From JADZAI01 sp047602465 (GTDB lineage Bacteria; Pseudomonadota; Alphaproteobacteria; Micropepsales; Micropepsaceae): 64,000 nt of DNA. Made by a program: the position numbers and the translations under genes. Positions 7,986-16,700 of the stretch are shown in pieces (the stretch's first letter is position 1; every line of letters starts with the position of its first letter). Location of the stretch: assembly GCA_047602465.1 (NCBI GenBank), contig JASGHF010000001.1, forward strand, positions 2,356,001-2,420,000, given 5' to 3'. The notes under the pieces are model-generated. The model had not been told where the DNA came from and ran no database searches. It saw nothing but the letters and a program-made list of their open reading frames with translations.

Positions 7986-8911
7986 TGACCAAGCCGAAAC
8001 ATTTTCTCGACATCGCCGATCACTCGACGGCGGAGATCGAAGGCCTGCTGGCCCACGCCAAGTACCTGAAGGCCAAGCGCGTGAAGGGCGAGCTGGGCGA
8101 CTATCTGCCGCTTCTGGGCAAGAAGATCGCGGTGGTGTTCCAGCAGCCTTCCTTGCGGACGCGCATGTCGTTCGATGTGGGCATCAACGAGCTGGGCGCG
8201 CATGTGCTGATGGTCTCGGGCGACGAGATCGAACTGGGGCATCGCGAGAGCATCGCGGATACGGCGCGGGTGATGTCGCGCTATGTCGATGCGATCATGA
8301 TCCGCATGCTGAGCCATCACGAATTGCTGGAGCTGGCGCATTATGCCGAGGTGCCGGTGATCAACGGGCTGACCAAGAAGTCGCATCCCTGCCAGGTTCT
8401 GGCGGACGTGCAGACCTTCGAGGAGCGCAAGGGTTCGGTGCGCGGCAGGACGATCGCCTGGACCGGCGACAGCAACAACGTGCTGCTGTCATGGGTGCAG
8501 ATGGCGGCGCGGCTGGACGTGACGCTGAAGGTCGCGACGCCCGAGCAGCTTTCCCCGCCCAAGACGCTGATCGACTGGGCGGCGGCCAACAAGGTGGATC
8601 TGCGCCTGACGAACGACCCGGACGAGGCGGTGGACGGCGCGGACTGCGTCATCACCGACAGCTGGGTGTCGATGGGCGACGGCGACAAGGAATACCGCCA
8701 CAATCTGCTGCGCCCCTATCAGGTGGACGCGCGGCTGATGGCGCGGGCCAAGAAGGACGCCATCTTCATGCACTGCCTGCCCGCCAAGCGCGGCGAGGAA
8801 GTGGCGCCGGAGGTGATCGACGGGCCGCAATCGGTGGTGTTCGACGAGGCGGAGAACCGCCTGCACGCCCAGAAGGCGGTCCTTGTCTGGGCGCTGAACG
8901 CGCCTAAATAA
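7985..8911 (+). CDS. argF: Ornithine carbamoyltransferase ArgF
   Basis: 308 aa. It joins carbamoyl phosphate to ornithine to give citrulline, in the cytoplasm. Family motifs are in order: the carbamoyl-phosphate loop PSLRTRMSFD (SLRTR in place of the common STRTR), HPCQVLAD, the ornithine-closing SMG loop (DSWVSMGDGD) and the catalytic Cys loop MHCLPAKRGEEV. It is translationally coupled to argD through TGATG, forming an argD-argF operon that may continue into hslO after a 67-bp gap with a hairpin. Confidence 0.95.
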   Translation: MTKPKHFLDIADHSTAEIEGLLAHAKYLKAKRVKGELGDYLPLLGKKIAVVFQQPSLRTRMSFDVGINELGAHVLMVSGDEIELGHRESIADTARVMSRYVDAIMIRMLSHHELLELAHYAEVPVINGLTKKSHPCQVLADVQTFEERKGSVRGRTIAWTGDSNNVLLSWVQMAARLDVTLKVATPEQLSPPKTLIDWAAANKVDLRLTNDPDEAVDGADCVITDSWVSMGDGDKEYRHNLLRPYQVDARLMARAKKDAIFMHCLPAKRGEEVAPEVIDGPQSVVFDEAENRLHAQKAVLVWALNAPK

Positions 8912-8939
8912 GGGTCACGCCTGACATTCCCCTTGGAGC

Positions 8940-8960
8940 GCGCGCCGCTTTACGGCGCGC
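8940..8960 (+). terminator. Hairpin after argF, possible weak terminator
   Basis: A perfect 8-bp stem (GCGCGCCG-CTTTA-CGGCGCGC) lies 28 bp after argF. Only a short T-rich tail follows, so it may stabilise the mRNA end or only partly terminate before hslO. Confidence 0.35.
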
Positions 8961-8978
8961 CGCTTGTGTTTCGAGACC

Positions 8979-9857
8979 ATGACCGAGTTGACCACCGCTC
9001 CTGACGACCTTGCGCTGCCCTTCGCCATCGACGGGAAGCAGACGCGCGGCCGTGTCGTGCGTCTGGGCGGCGTCGCCGAGCGCGTGGTCGCGGGGCATGG
9101 CTATCGCGGCGATGCGGCGCGGCTGGCCGGCGAGGCGCTGACCATCGTGAGCCTGCTGGGCAGCGCCCTGAAATTCGAGGGCACGCTGACCCTGCAGACG
9201 CGCGGCGAGGGCCGGGCGCGCATGGTGGTGGCCGATTTCGCGACGCCGGGGCAGGTGCGGAGTTTCGTGTCCGTCGCCGACGATGCCGAGCCGGATGCGC
9301 CGCTGCTGGGCGAGGGGTCGTTCGCGCTCACTATCGATCCGGCCGAAGGGCAGAACCGCTATCAGGGCATCGTGGAGCTGCACGGTTCGCTGAGCGAAGC
9401 GGCGCTGCTTTATTTCCAGCAGTCGGAGCAGATTCCGACCCGGCTGAAGATCGCGGTGGGGCAGGTGCAGAGCGACGACGAGCCGAGCTGGCGGGCGGGC
9501 GGCATTCTGCTGCAGCGCGTGGCCGGCGAAGGCGGCGTGCAGCCGGCGGAAGCCAATGACGACGACTGGGTGCGCTTCGGCGCGCTGCTGGACACGGTCG
9601 GCGCGGATGAATTGCTGGACCCGACGCTGTCGGCCGACGATCTGTTGTACCGCCTGTTCAACGAGGACACGGTGCGGGTGTTCGAGCCGCAGCCGATCGC
9701 CTTCCAGTGCCGCTGTTCGCCGGAGCGCGTGGCGAATGTGCTGGATGCGTATTCGGCGGAAGAGCTGGAAGATCTGAAGACGCCGGAAGGCGCGATCGAG
9801 GCGAAGTGCGAGTTCTGCGGGACGGTGTATCCGTATGAGCGGGCGGTGGCCGAGTAA
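8979..9857 (+). CDS. hslO: Redox-regulated chaperone Hsp33
   Basis: 292 aa. Hsp33 is a cytosolic holdase switched on by oxidative unfolding. The N-terminal half shows the family fold (LGGVAERVVAGHGY, LTIVSLLGSALKFEGTLTLQ). The C-terminus carries the zinc centre as C-x-C in FQCRCSPERV and C-x-x-C in AKCEFCGTVY; these four Cys form disulfides on activation. The ATG at 8979 is chosen over an upstream TTG in the same frame (8964). argF-hslO adjacency is common in alphaproteobacteria, so cotranscription with the arginine genes is likely. Confidence 0.94.
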   Translation: MTELTTAPDDLALPFAIDGKQTRGRVVRLGGVAERVVAGHGYRGDAARLAGEALTIVSLLGSALKFEGTLTLQTRGEGRARMVVADFATPGQVRSFVSVADDAEPDAPLLGEGSFALTIDPAEGQNRYQGIVELHGSLSEAALLYFQQSEQIPTRLKIAVGQVQSDDEPSWRAGGILLQRVAGEGGVQPAEANDDDWVRFGALLDTVGADELLDPTLSADDLLYRLFNEDTVRVFEPQPIAFQCRCSPERVANVLDAYSAEELEDLKTPEGAIEAKCEFCGTVYPYERAVAE

Positions 9858-9922
9858 GCTGCAAGGCGTGTCATGGCCCTCACGTCTGAGGCAGACGGAC
9901 GAGAGGCCGTGGCGGCGGGAGG

Positions 9923-10279
9923 TCAGATAACGGTCTTCGGCAGCAAACCGTCTGCAATGCAGCCCTTGATGGTCTGAAGCAGGCTCGGCAGCGGTATTTC
10001 TTCAAATGCCTCGATATACGCCTTCCACTTCCTGTCAGTGTCAGCCTGGCTGATGCCGCGTCTGATGCCCGAAGCCCACGCAGCCGTCGCGCCGTGCGTT
10101 CCTATATCTGTCAGCATCTGGCTTTTGTCGTCTTGACCATCTGCGTAGTACTCGTAGGCCAGATAGGTCGCCATGGCCGAGCACACGACAAGCCTTTCAT
10201 ATTCAGGCTCGGCCTTGCTCTTTGCGAGCGCACTGAACATGCACAAACATGCCAGTGCAGCTGTCAGCGGTGCTTTCAC
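9923..10279 (-). CDS. Small secreted protein of unknown function, 118 aa
   Basis: Starts with GTG at 10279, 6 bases after a GGAGA ribosome site. The N-terminus (KAPLTAALACLCMFSALAKSKA) is a signal peptide, so the product is exported. The mature part has two further Cys (one in VVCSAMATYL, one in IKGCIADGLL) that could form one disulfide, plus an aromatic cluster AYEYYADG. The overall pattern resembles small periplasmic proteins of the Rap1a/Tai immunity type (Cys near both ends), but similarity is too weak to assign. Base composition is less GC-rich than its neighbours. It is convergent with hslO and stands alone. Confidence 0.7.
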   Translation of the reverse strand: MKAPLTAALACLCMFSALAKSKAEPEYERLVVCSAMATYLAYEYYADGQDDKSQMLTDIGTHGATAAWASGIRRGISQADTDRKWKAYIEAFEEIPLPSLLQTIKGCIADGLLPKTVI

Positions 10280-10404
10280 GCGAAGTCTCCAAGCAGGCCT
10301 GTTTTTGACCTCGTCAAGTTACGACGTGGCTGCGCCCACGAAAAGGCAAGAGCTTGGATAGCGGCATGTATCGTTCGAAGTCTGCCGGCCGCCGCCATTG
10401 GCGA

Positions 10405-10436
10405 GGCGTGGATGGCCGGGCTTCGCCGGTCATGAC
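10405..10436 (+). repeat. Dispersed hairpin repeat, family A copy 2
   Basis: GGCGTGG flank, stem ATGGCCGG-GCTTCG-CCGGTCAT with one G-U pair, then GAC. The stem differs from copies 1 and 3 at paired positions. Confidence 0.65.
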
Positions 10437-10474
10437 GGGTGGGGTGGGCGAGAGGGGCGCGATGCGCCGCCAAA

Positions 10475-10545
10475 TTTGCCCCTGCCGGTTTGCGCCTCTG
10501 CGCAAACCTGCCCTCCCCATCGCGAAGCGCGATGGAGAGGGTTTT
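10475..10545 (+). repeat. Dispersed double-hairpin repeat, family C copy 4
   Basis: First stem GGTTTGCGC-CTCT-GCGCAAACC, second stem CTCCCCATCGC-GAAGC-GCGATGGAGAG with one mismatch. Same two-hairpin layout as 4310, 11834 and 22304. Confidence 0.5.
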
Positions 10546-10626
10546 CCGGGGTTACCGGGGCGTCAAATTTCCAAACGGCGTGAGGGCGGTTAGAACCTTC
10601 GGCAACGATATCTGAAGGAGACGCCC

Positions 10627-11832
10627 ATGCCTGCCATTCGTCGTGCTGCCATCGTTGCGCCGGTGCGCACGCCTGTGGGGAAATTCCAGGGCAGCCTGAG
10701 CGCCGTGCCGGTGGAGACGCTGGCCGGGACGGTGGTGCAGGAGGTGATGAAGCGGACGGGTATCGATCCGGCGCTGATCGAGGATGTCGTCTTCGCGCAG
10801 TCCTATGCCAGCGGCGAGACGCCCTGCGTCGGGCGCTGGGCGGCGCTGTCGGCCGGGTTGCCGATCGAGGTGCCGGGGATGCAGCTGGACCGGCGCTGCG
10901 GCGGCGGCCTGACCGCCGTGACGACGGCGGCGATGATGATCCAGTCGGGCGCGGCGGATGTGGTGCTGGCGGGGGGCGTGGAGAGCATGTCGAATGTCGA
11001 ATACTACACGACCGACATGCGCGGCGGGGCGCGGACGGGGAGCGTGACCATGCATGACCGTCTGCAGCGCGGGCGCGAGCGCTCGCAGCCCGTCGAGCGG
11101 TTCGGCAAGATTTCCGGGATGATCGAGACCGCGGAGAACGTGGCCAAGCAGTGCGGCATCACGCGCGAGGCGAGCGATGAATACGCCGCCGAGAGCCACG
11201 CCCGAGCGGCGGCCGCGTGGGCGGCGGGCAAGTTCGACGCCGAGCTGGTGAGCGTGAGCGTGCCGCAGCGCAAGGGCGAGCCGGTGACGGTGAAGACGGA
11301 TGAAGGCATCCGCGCCGATGCGACGGCGGCCTCGATGGCGACGTTGAAGCCGCTGATGAAGGACGGCGTCGTGACGGCGGGCAATTCCAGCCAGCAGAAC
11401 GATGCGGCGGCGGCGTGCCTTGTGGTCGCCGAGGACAAGCTGGCCGAACTGGGGCTGACGCCGTCAGGGTTCCTTGTCGGCTGGGCGGCGGCGGGGTGTC
11501 ATCCCGCGACGATGGGGCTGGGGCCGGTGCCGGCGGTCAAGCGGTTGTTCGCCAAGACGGGATTGAGCTGGAACGATATCGATCTGGTGGAGCTGAACGA
11601 GGCGTTCGCGTGTCAGGTGCTGGGCGTGCTGAAGGATTGGGGCTGGGACGACCGCTCGAAGCTGAACGTCAACGGATCGGGCATTTCGCTGGGCCATCCG
11701 ATCGCGGCGACGGGCGTGCGCATCATGGCGACGATGCTGAACGAGATGCAGCGGCGCGGGAGCCGCTATGGCCTGGAGACGATGTGCGTCGGCGGCGGGC
11801 AGGGCGTCGCGGCGGTGTTCGAGCGGGCGTAA
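10627..11832 (+). CDS. Acetyl-CoA C-acyltransferase (thiolase)
   Basis: 401 aa, a cytosolic thiolase. It catalyses Claisen condensation of, or CoA-dependent cleavage between, acetyl-CoA and acyl-CoA. The nucleophilic Cys is in LDRRCGGGL near residue 90, followed by the general motifs GGVESMSN, NSSQQNDAAAA, the NEAFA loop, GHPIAATGVR and the second catalytic Cys in MCVGGGQG. It starts at an ATG 9 bases after AAGGAG. It stands alone, so sequence does not separate a degradative role from a biosynthetic (phaA-like) one. An acyl-CoA synthetase and a wax-ester synthase about 4 kb away make lipid metabolism a plausible theme. Confidence 0.92.
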   Translation: MPAIRRAAIVAPVRTPVGKFQGSLSAVPVETLAGTVVQEVMKRTGIDPALIEDVVFAQSYASGETPCVGRWAALSAGLPIEVPGMQLDRRCGGGLTAVTTAAMMIQSGAADVVLAGGVESMSNVEYYTTDMRGGARTGSVTMHDRLQRGRERSQPVERFGKISGMIETAENVAKQCGITREASDEYAAESHARAAAAWAAGKFDAELVSVSVPQRKGEPVTVKTDEGIRADATAASMATLKPLMKDGVVTAGNSSQQNDAAAACLVVAEDKLAELGLTPSGFLVGWAAAGCHPATMGLGPVPAVKRLFAKTGLSWNDIDLVELNEAFACQVLGVLKDWGWDDRSKLNVNGSGISLGHPIAATGVRIMATMLNEMQRRGSRYGLETMCVGGGQGVAAVFERA

Positions 11833-11833
11833 A

Positions 11834-11888
11834 GCCCCCTCCGTCACGCGTGCCGCGTGACACCTCCCCCGTGAATGACGGGGGAGGA
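11834..11888 (+). repeat. Dispersed double-hairpin repeat, family C copy 2
   Basis: First stem CACGCG-TGC-CGCGTG, second stem CCTCCCCCGT-GAATG-ACGGGGGAGG. It directly follows the thiolase stop codon and could act as an mRNA 3-prime end structure for the thiolase. Confidence 0.6.
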
Positions 11889-11896
11889 AAGGTCGC

Positions 11897-12082
11897 TTAG
11901 GCGCCGTGTTCGACCGACTCGCGGCGCTTACGGTGGTCGGGGTCGCCTTCGATGTCGTGCAAAGCGGGGTTGCGCTCGCCGTCGGGCATGGGCGTTCCCG
12001 GCGCGACCTGGGGTTTTCCCCTGGTCTGGCCGGTGGACCCGTAATCTTCCTTTTCGTGCTTCTTCCTGGGTTCGGGCGGCAT
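11897..12082 (-). CDS. Small highly charged protein, 61 aa
   Basis: A short hydrophilic protein rich in Lys, Glu, Arg, Asp, Pro and Gly (MPPEPRKKHEKEDYGSTGQT at the N-terminus, DPDHRKRRESVEHGA at the C-terminus), with no Cys, no signal and no hydrophobic core, so probably intrinsically disordered. A very strong ribosome site (GGAGGAG) stands at the right spacing before the ATG, which is the main reason to call it real. It lies just upstream of nothing on its own strand but follows ybaL-side sequence divergently; it is convergent with the thiolase. Function unknown. Confidence 0.65.
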   Translation of the reverse strand: MPPEPRKKHEKEDYGSTGQTRGKPQVAPGTPMPDGERNPALHDIEGDPDHRKRRESVEHGA

Positions 12083-12133
12083 CGGAGCTCCTCCGTTACC
12101 TGACCAGAACGCAGAAGATCGGCGCGGCGTTCC

Positions 12134-13933
12134 CTATTTCGCGCCGTCGTCCGCGTCCGGGAGCGGCGCGGCGTCCGGCGGCGGGGCGTCTTCGATGGTG
12201 CGCGGCGGCAGGTTGGCGGGGGTGAGATCGGCCATCGCCATGCCGATTTCGCGTTCGCCCATGATGACGAAATCAGCGCCGAGACGCTTCAGATGGTCTT
12301 CCTCGGCATCGGAATGCGCGCGGGCGATGATGCGGATGGTCTTGTTGATGGTGCGCGCCGTCTCCACGACGCTGCCCGCCTCGAAGCCATCCGGCACCGC
12401 GACGAAGAGCGCCTTGGCGCCTGCGACGTTCGCGGCGTTGAGGACTTCCTTCGCGACCGCGTTGCCGCCGATGGTTTCAATGCCGGCCTTGCGTGCGGCC
12501 TCGACGGGCTTGGGCCGTTCCTCGATGGCGAGGACGGGCACGCTGCGCGTGCGCAGCGCATCCACGATGGTCGCGCCGACGCGGCCATAGCCGACGACGA
12601 CGGCGTGGCCGGCGAGCCGGGTGGCGATGAGGTCTTCGTCCGGTTCGGCGGCGGCCGGCTCGGGCTCCGCCGGCGCCGTGGGGGCTGCAGCGGCCTCAGG
12701 CGGCGCGGCGGGCGCGGGCGCCGGGGCGGTCTTGCGGCCGGGGCCTTCGACGCGCGCGCGGACGCGCTCGGCGAAGGCGAAGACGGCGGGGTTCACCAGG
12801 ATCGAGAGAAGGGCGGCGGCGAGGATGAGGCTGCGTCCGTCCTCGTTGAGGATGCCAAGACCCACCGCAAGATTGGCGAGGATGAAGGAGAACTCGCCGA
12901 TCTGCGCCAGCGAGGCGGAGACGGTGAGCGCCGTGCCGCTGGGATGTCCGAAGGCGCGGACGATGAAATAGGCGGCGATCGACTTGCCGAAGACGACGAT
13001 CAGCACCGAGGCGGCGACGGCGAGCGGCTGTTCCACGAGGATGTTCGGGTCGAACAGCATGCCGACGGAGACGAAGAAAAGCACCGCGAAGGCGTCGCGG
13101 AGCGGGAGCGTTTCCTCGGTGGCGCGCTGGGAGAGTTCCGATTCCGCCAGCACCATGCCGGCGAAGAAGGCGCCGAGCGCGAAGGAGACGTCGAAGAGCT
13201 TCGCCGCGCCGAAGGCGATGCCGAGCGCGATGGCGAGGACCGCAAGGCGGAAGAGTTCGCGCGATCCCATGTGGACGATGGCGTGCAGCAGACGCGGCAC
13301 CAGCCAGCGCCCGCCGATGAGCATGACCGCAACGAAGACGCCGACCTTGGCGAGGGTGATGCCGATGGCGATGATGATTTCGGAGGTCGGCATCGCGACG
13401 CCCGTTCCGGCATTGGCGGCGAGGGCCGGGATGAGCACCAGCGCCAGGACCATGGCGAGGTCTTCCACGATCAGCCAGCCGACCGCGATCCGGCCGCGTT
13501 CGGTCTGGACGATGCGTTTCTCCTGAAGCGCTCTCAGCAGCACGACGGTGGAGGCGACGGAGAGGGCGAGGCCGAAGATCAGGCCCTCCGCAAGGGTCCA
13601 GCCGAGGGCGAGCGAAAGGAGCCAGCCGAGAGCGGTCGCCGTGCCGATCTGCACCACCGCGCCGGGAATGGCGATGGCGCGGACGCTCATGAGGTCTTTC
13701 AGCGAGAAATGGAGGCCGACGCCGAACATCAGCAGGATGACGCCGATTTCCGCGAGTTCCGCAGCGAGATGAACGTCGGCGACGAAGCCCGGCGTATGCG
13801 GGCCGACCAGCACGCCCGCCAGAAGATAGCCGGCGAGCGGCGAAATTCTGAGCTTCTGCGCGAGGGCGCCGAACAGGAAAGCGAGGACAAGACCCGAAAC
13901 GATCGTCGCGATCAGGGGCGTATCGTGGGGCAT
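12134..13933 (-). CDS. ybaL: YbaL-type monovalent cation:proton antiporter (CPA2 family)
   Basis: 599 aa, an inner-membrane protein. Residues 1 to about 400 form the 12-13 helix Na+/H+ exchanger domain. The N-terminus (HDTPLIATIVSGLVLAFLFG, LRISPLAGYLLAGVLVGPHT) and FDVSFALGAFFAGMVLAESE are near-identical in pattern to E. coli YbaL. A Pro/Ala-rich linker follows, then a TrkA-N (RCK) nucleotide-binding domain with the dinucleotide motif VVVGYGRVG. These systems exchange K+ (or Na+) for protons under control of NAD(H) or similar ligands. The ATG at 13933 is preferred; the frame runs further upstream without family sequence. A TGCTATAAG extended -10 lies at 13983-13991 on this strand. Confidence 0.93.
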   Translation of the reverse strand: MPHDTPLIATIVSGLVLAFLFGALAQKLRISPLAGYLLAGVLVGPHTPGFVADVHLAAELAEIGVILLMFGVGLHFSLKDLMSVRAIAIPGAVVQIGTATALGWLLSLALGWTLAEGLIFGLALSVASTVVLLRALQEKRIVQTERGRIAVGWLIVEDLAMVLALVLIPALAANAGTGVAMPTSEIIIAIGITLAKVGVFVAVMLIGGRWLVPRLLHAIVHMGSRELFRLAVLAIALGIAFGAAKLFDVSFALGAFFAGMVLAESELSQRATEETLPLRDAFAVLFFVSVGMLFDPNILVEQPLAVAASVLIVVFGKSIAAYFIVRAFGHPSGTALTVSASLAQIGEFSFILANLAVGLGILNEDGRSLILAAALLSILVNPAVFAFAERVRARVEGPGRKTAPAPAPAAPPEAAAAPTAPAEPEPAAAEPDEDLIATRLAGHAVVVGYGRVGATIVDALRTRSVPVLAIEERPKPVEAARKAGIETIGGNAVAKEVLNAANVAGAKALFVAVPDGFEAGSVVETARTINKTIRIIARAHSDAEEDHLKRLGADFVIMGEREIGMAMADLTPANLPPRTIEDAPPPDAAPLPDADDGAK

Positions 13934-13982
13934 TGGCGTCGTCTCCGGCGTCGTGGCCTTCTCAAAATTGTGGGAAAAACGC

Positions 13983-13991
13983 CTTATAGCA
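13983..13991 (-). promoter_or_regulatory. Possible extended -10 of ybaL
   Basis: On the minus strand TGCTATAAG fits TGnTATAAT closely and lies about 50 bp before the ybaL start. No clear -35 element is visible. Confidence 0.35.
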
Positions 13992-14051
13992 AGCGTGTGC
14001 GGGCCAGTTTGGCCTATGGCCGTGCGCCGGCACAACACCTAATGTTGCGCG

Positions 14052-15068
14052 ATGACAGAGACGTCACTCGATTCTTTCATTTCCGGCCTGCCCAAGGCCG
14101 AACTTCATCTTCACATCGAGGGAAGTCTTGAGCCGGAACTGATGTTCGCGCTGGCCAGACGCAACAAGCTGGCCCTGCCTTACGCGAGCGTGGAAGAGAT
14201 CCGCGCCGCCTATTCGTTTTCGCGGCTGCAGGACTTTCTCGACATTTATTACGCCGGCGCGTCGGTGCTGCTGACCGAGGAGGATTTCCACGACCTCGGT
14301 CTGGCCTATTTCCGCCGTGCGGCGGCGGACGGCGTGCGGCATGCGGAAATCTTCTTCGATCCGCAGACCCATACCGATCGCGGCGTGCCGTTCGCGACGG
14401 TGGCGAACGGCCTCACCTCCGCGATGGACGCAGCGCAGCGCCAGCTGGGGCTGTCGTCGAAGCTGATCCTCTGTTTCCTGCGCCATCTGGATGAAGAGGC
14501 GGCGTTCGCGACGCTGAAGATGGCGGAGCCGTATCTGGACCGCATCGCGGGCGTCGGTCTCGATTCATCGGAGGTCGGGCATCCGCCGTCGAAATTCACG
14601 GGCGTCTTCAAGGCGGCGCGCGAGATGGGGCTGAAGCTGGTGGCGCATGCGGGCGAGGAAGGCCCGCCGGACTATGTGTACGAGGCGCTGGATCTTCTGG
14701 GCGTCGACCGGCTGGATCACGGCAATCGCAGCCTTGAGGACGAGAAGCTGGTCAAGCGGCTGGCGGCGACGGGCATGACGCTGACGGTGTGTCCGCTGTC
14801 GAACCTGAAGCTGTGCGTCGTGCATGACATGAAGGAGCATCCGCTGAAGCGGATGCTGGCGCTGGGCCTGAACGCGACGGTCAATTCCGACGATCCGGCC
14901 TATTTCGGCGGCTATGTGAACGACAATTTCCGCGCCGCTGCGGCGGGCGTGGGGCTGACGCGCGAGGAGATCGTCCGCCTCGCGCGCAATTCGTTCACCG
15001 GCAGCTTCCTCACCGCCGAGGAACAGGCGCCGCATCTGGCGGCGCTGGAGGCCTATTCCGCCGCCTGA
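14052..15068 (+). CDS. Adenine deaminase / adenosine deaminase family
   Basis: 338 aa, a metal-dependent amidohydrolase. It begins with the metal-binding HLHIEGS, continues with HAEIFFDPQTHTDRG, LDSSEVGHPPSKF, the metal His in LVAHAGEEGP, LDHGNRS and the catalytic Asp pair in NSDDPAYFGGY. The combination FFDPQTHT and DSSEVGHP is what I associate with the prokaryotic adenine deaminase (Aah1-like) branch rather than true adenosine deaminases, so adenine to hypoxanthine is the more likely reaction; this is inference from motif memory. It serves purine salvage in the cytoplasm. Its last 16 bases overlap the 3-prime end of the convergent acyl-CoA synthetase gene. Confidence 0.88.
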   Translation: MTETSLDSFISGLPKAELHLHIEGSLEPELMFALARRNKLALPYASVEEIRAAYSFSRLQDFLDIYYAGASVLLTEEDFHDLGLAYFRRAAADGVRHAEIFFDPQTHTDRGVPFATVANGLTSAMDAAQRQLGLSSKLILCFLRHLDEEAAFATLKMAEPYLDRIAGVGLDSSEVGHPPSKFTGVFKAAREMGLKLVAHAGEEGPPDYVYEALDLLGVDRLDHGNRSLEDEKLVKRLAATGMTLTVCPLSNLKLCVVHDMKEHPLKRMLALGLNATVNSDDPAYFGGYVNDNFRAAAAGVGLTREEIVRLARNSFTGSFLTAEEQAPHLAALEAYSAA

Positions 15069-16678
15069 ACGGCGGTCTGCTCCTTCGCGAAGGCGGTGAC
15101 CGATTTGTAGTCGGCCTTGCCGTTGGGCGCGCGCATGTTGACGCCTTCGCCCACGAAGACGCGCTTGGGCGCCTTGTAGGCGGCGAGCCTGCCCTTCACG
15201 TGTTCGCGCAATGCGCCTTCGGAGAAACTGAAGCCGGGATTGAGGCGGATGACGGCGGTGACGGCCTGGCCCCATTTGTCATCCGGCACGCCGACGACGA
15301 GGGCGTCTTCCACGGATGGATGCGTCTTCAGCGCCTCCTCGACCTCCTCGGGGAAGACCTTTTCGCCGGCGGTGTTGATGGAGGCGCTGCCGCGTCCGAT
15401 GAGGGTGAGCGAGCCGTCGGGTTCGACGAGGCACCAGTCGCCGGGAATCGAATAGCGGACGCCGCCGATGGTGCGGAAGGTCCGGGCGGTCTTCGCCGCG
15501 TCCTTGTGATAGCCGAGCGGGATCGGCGGCGGCATGGCGATGAAGCCCATCCTGCCGCTGCCGGGTTCGACGGGCTGGTCGTCTTCGTCGAACACCTTGC
15601 AGCGTTCGCCGATGGTGAAGCGGGCGGTGGGAATGTCGCCGTCCTTGATCATGATCGCGGCGCCGAGGCCGACAGCCTCAGACGCGCCGAAGGAATCCGA
15701 CATCATCGCCTGCGGCATGAATTCCAGCAGGCCGCGCTTCACCTCGACCGACCACATGACGCCGGAGGAGATGATGTTGATGATGGAGGAGAGATCGTAC
15801 TGGCCGGGCTTTTCGTGCAGCGCGCGCAGCATGGGCTTGGCGAAGGCGTCGCCGACGATGGCGAGGCTGCCGACCTTGTGGCGGTCGACGGCGGCCCAAA
15901 GCTCATGCGGATCGAAATTCTCGCCCGTCAGCGTGACGATGGCGCCGCCGTTCACGGTGGCGCCGATGGCGGTGAAGAGGCCGGTGCCGTGCATCAGCGG
16001 GCAGGCGGGGATGAGCGGCGGCGCGGGCTGGGCCGATTTCAGGGCTTCGAGCAGAAGCTCCATCGTTTCAGGCACGAAGCCGCCGAGTTTGCGTAAGGCA
16101 TTGAGCTGCGTCTCGCGCAGTTCGCCATGCGGCCACATCACGCCCTTGGGCAGGCCGGTGGTGCCTCCGGTGTAGAGAAAGAGCAAATCGTCGCCGGAGC
16201 GTTCGATGCCGAGCGGCGAGCCGTCGCCGGTTTCGTTCAGGCTGTCGAAGTCTTGGGCGAAAGCGGCCTTGTCCGCGCCGCCGCCGACTTCGATGTAGAG
16301 TTTGACCTGGGGGAGCGATGAGCGGATCTGCGCGACCGTGTCGCGAAACTCGGCCCCGTAGACGAGGGCCACGGCGTCGGAATTGTCGACGATGTAGGCG
16401 ACCTCTTCGGGCTTGTAGCGATAGTTCACGTTCACATGCGTGAAGCGGCCTTTGAAGCAGGCGCGCACGGTCTGCATATAGGCCGGCTGGTTGCGCATGT
16501 AATGCGCGACGCGGTCGCCGGGCCTGAGGCCGGCGGCGGCCAGCGCGCGGGCGAGCCTGTTCGACTGCGGCCCGGCCTCGCCCCATGTGATGAGGCGGTC
16601 GCCATGCGCGAAAGCGAGTGCGTTCGGGTCGATGGCCGCTTCTACGGCGTCGAGGATGTCTCCGAAATTCCAGCCCAT
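15053..16678 (-). CDS. Acyl-CoA synthetase (AMP-forming)
   Basis: 541 aa of the ANL superfamily. It activates a carboxylic acid to acyl-AMP and then the CoA thioester. Motifs: P-loop LYTGGTTGLPKGVMWPH, SFGASEAVG (A5), the GDW motif in IPGDWCLVEPDG (A7), the hinge IGRGSASINTAGEKVFPEEV (A8) and the catalytic Lys in PNGKADYK (A10). Sequence features resemble the FadD-like enzymes of fatty acid or steroid side-chain metabolism. It follows the wax-ester synthase/DGAT gene on the same strand with a 22-bp gap and a GAGAG site, so the pair is likely an operon that activates fatty acids and then stores them as esters. Confidence 0.92.
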   Translation of the reverse strand: MGWNFGDILDAVEAAIDPNALAFAHGDRLITWGEAGPQSNRLARALAAAGLRPGDRVAHYMRNQPAYMQTVRACFKGRFTHVNVNYRYKPEEVAYIVDNSDAVALVYGAEFRDTVAQIRSSLPQVKLYIEVGGGADKAAFAQDFDSLNETGDGSPLGIERSGDDLLFLYTGGTTGLPKGVMWPHGELRETQLNALRKLGGFVPETMELLLEALKSAQPAPPLIPACPLMHGTGLFTAIGATVNGGAIVTLTGENFDPHELWAAVDRHKVGSLAIVGDAFAKPMLRALHEKPGQYDLSSIINIISSGVMWSVEVKRGLLEFMPQAMMSDSFGASEAVGLGAAIMIKDGDIPTARFTIGERCKVFDEDDQPVEPGSGRMGFIAMPPPIPLGYHKDAAKTARTFRTIGGVRYSIPGDWCLVEPDGSLTLIGRGSASINTAGEKVFPEEVEEALKTHPSVEDALVVGVPDDKWGQAVTAVIRLNPGFSFSEGALREHVKGRLAAYKAPKRVFVGEGVNMRAPNGKADYKSVTAFAKEQTAVQAAE

Positions 16679-16700
16679 AACTCTCTCATTTGCGAGGTTC

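Larger units (their letters stand above)
10280..10626. other. Gene-free 347-bp space holding two repeat elements
   Basis: Between the small secreted gene and the thiolase. It contains family A copy 2 and family C copy 4. No convincing coding frame is present. The thiolase ribosome site AAGGAG lies at its right end. Confidence 0.6.

Noticed and set aside
12293..14131. 612-codon plus-strand open frame antisense to ybaL
   Set aside because: Low-complexity Asp/Glu/Arg/Gly composition typical of the complement of a membrane protein gene.
15200..16096. 298-codon plus-strand open frame opposite the acyl-CoA synthetase
   Set aside because: No motif; antisense to a complete ANL enzyme.
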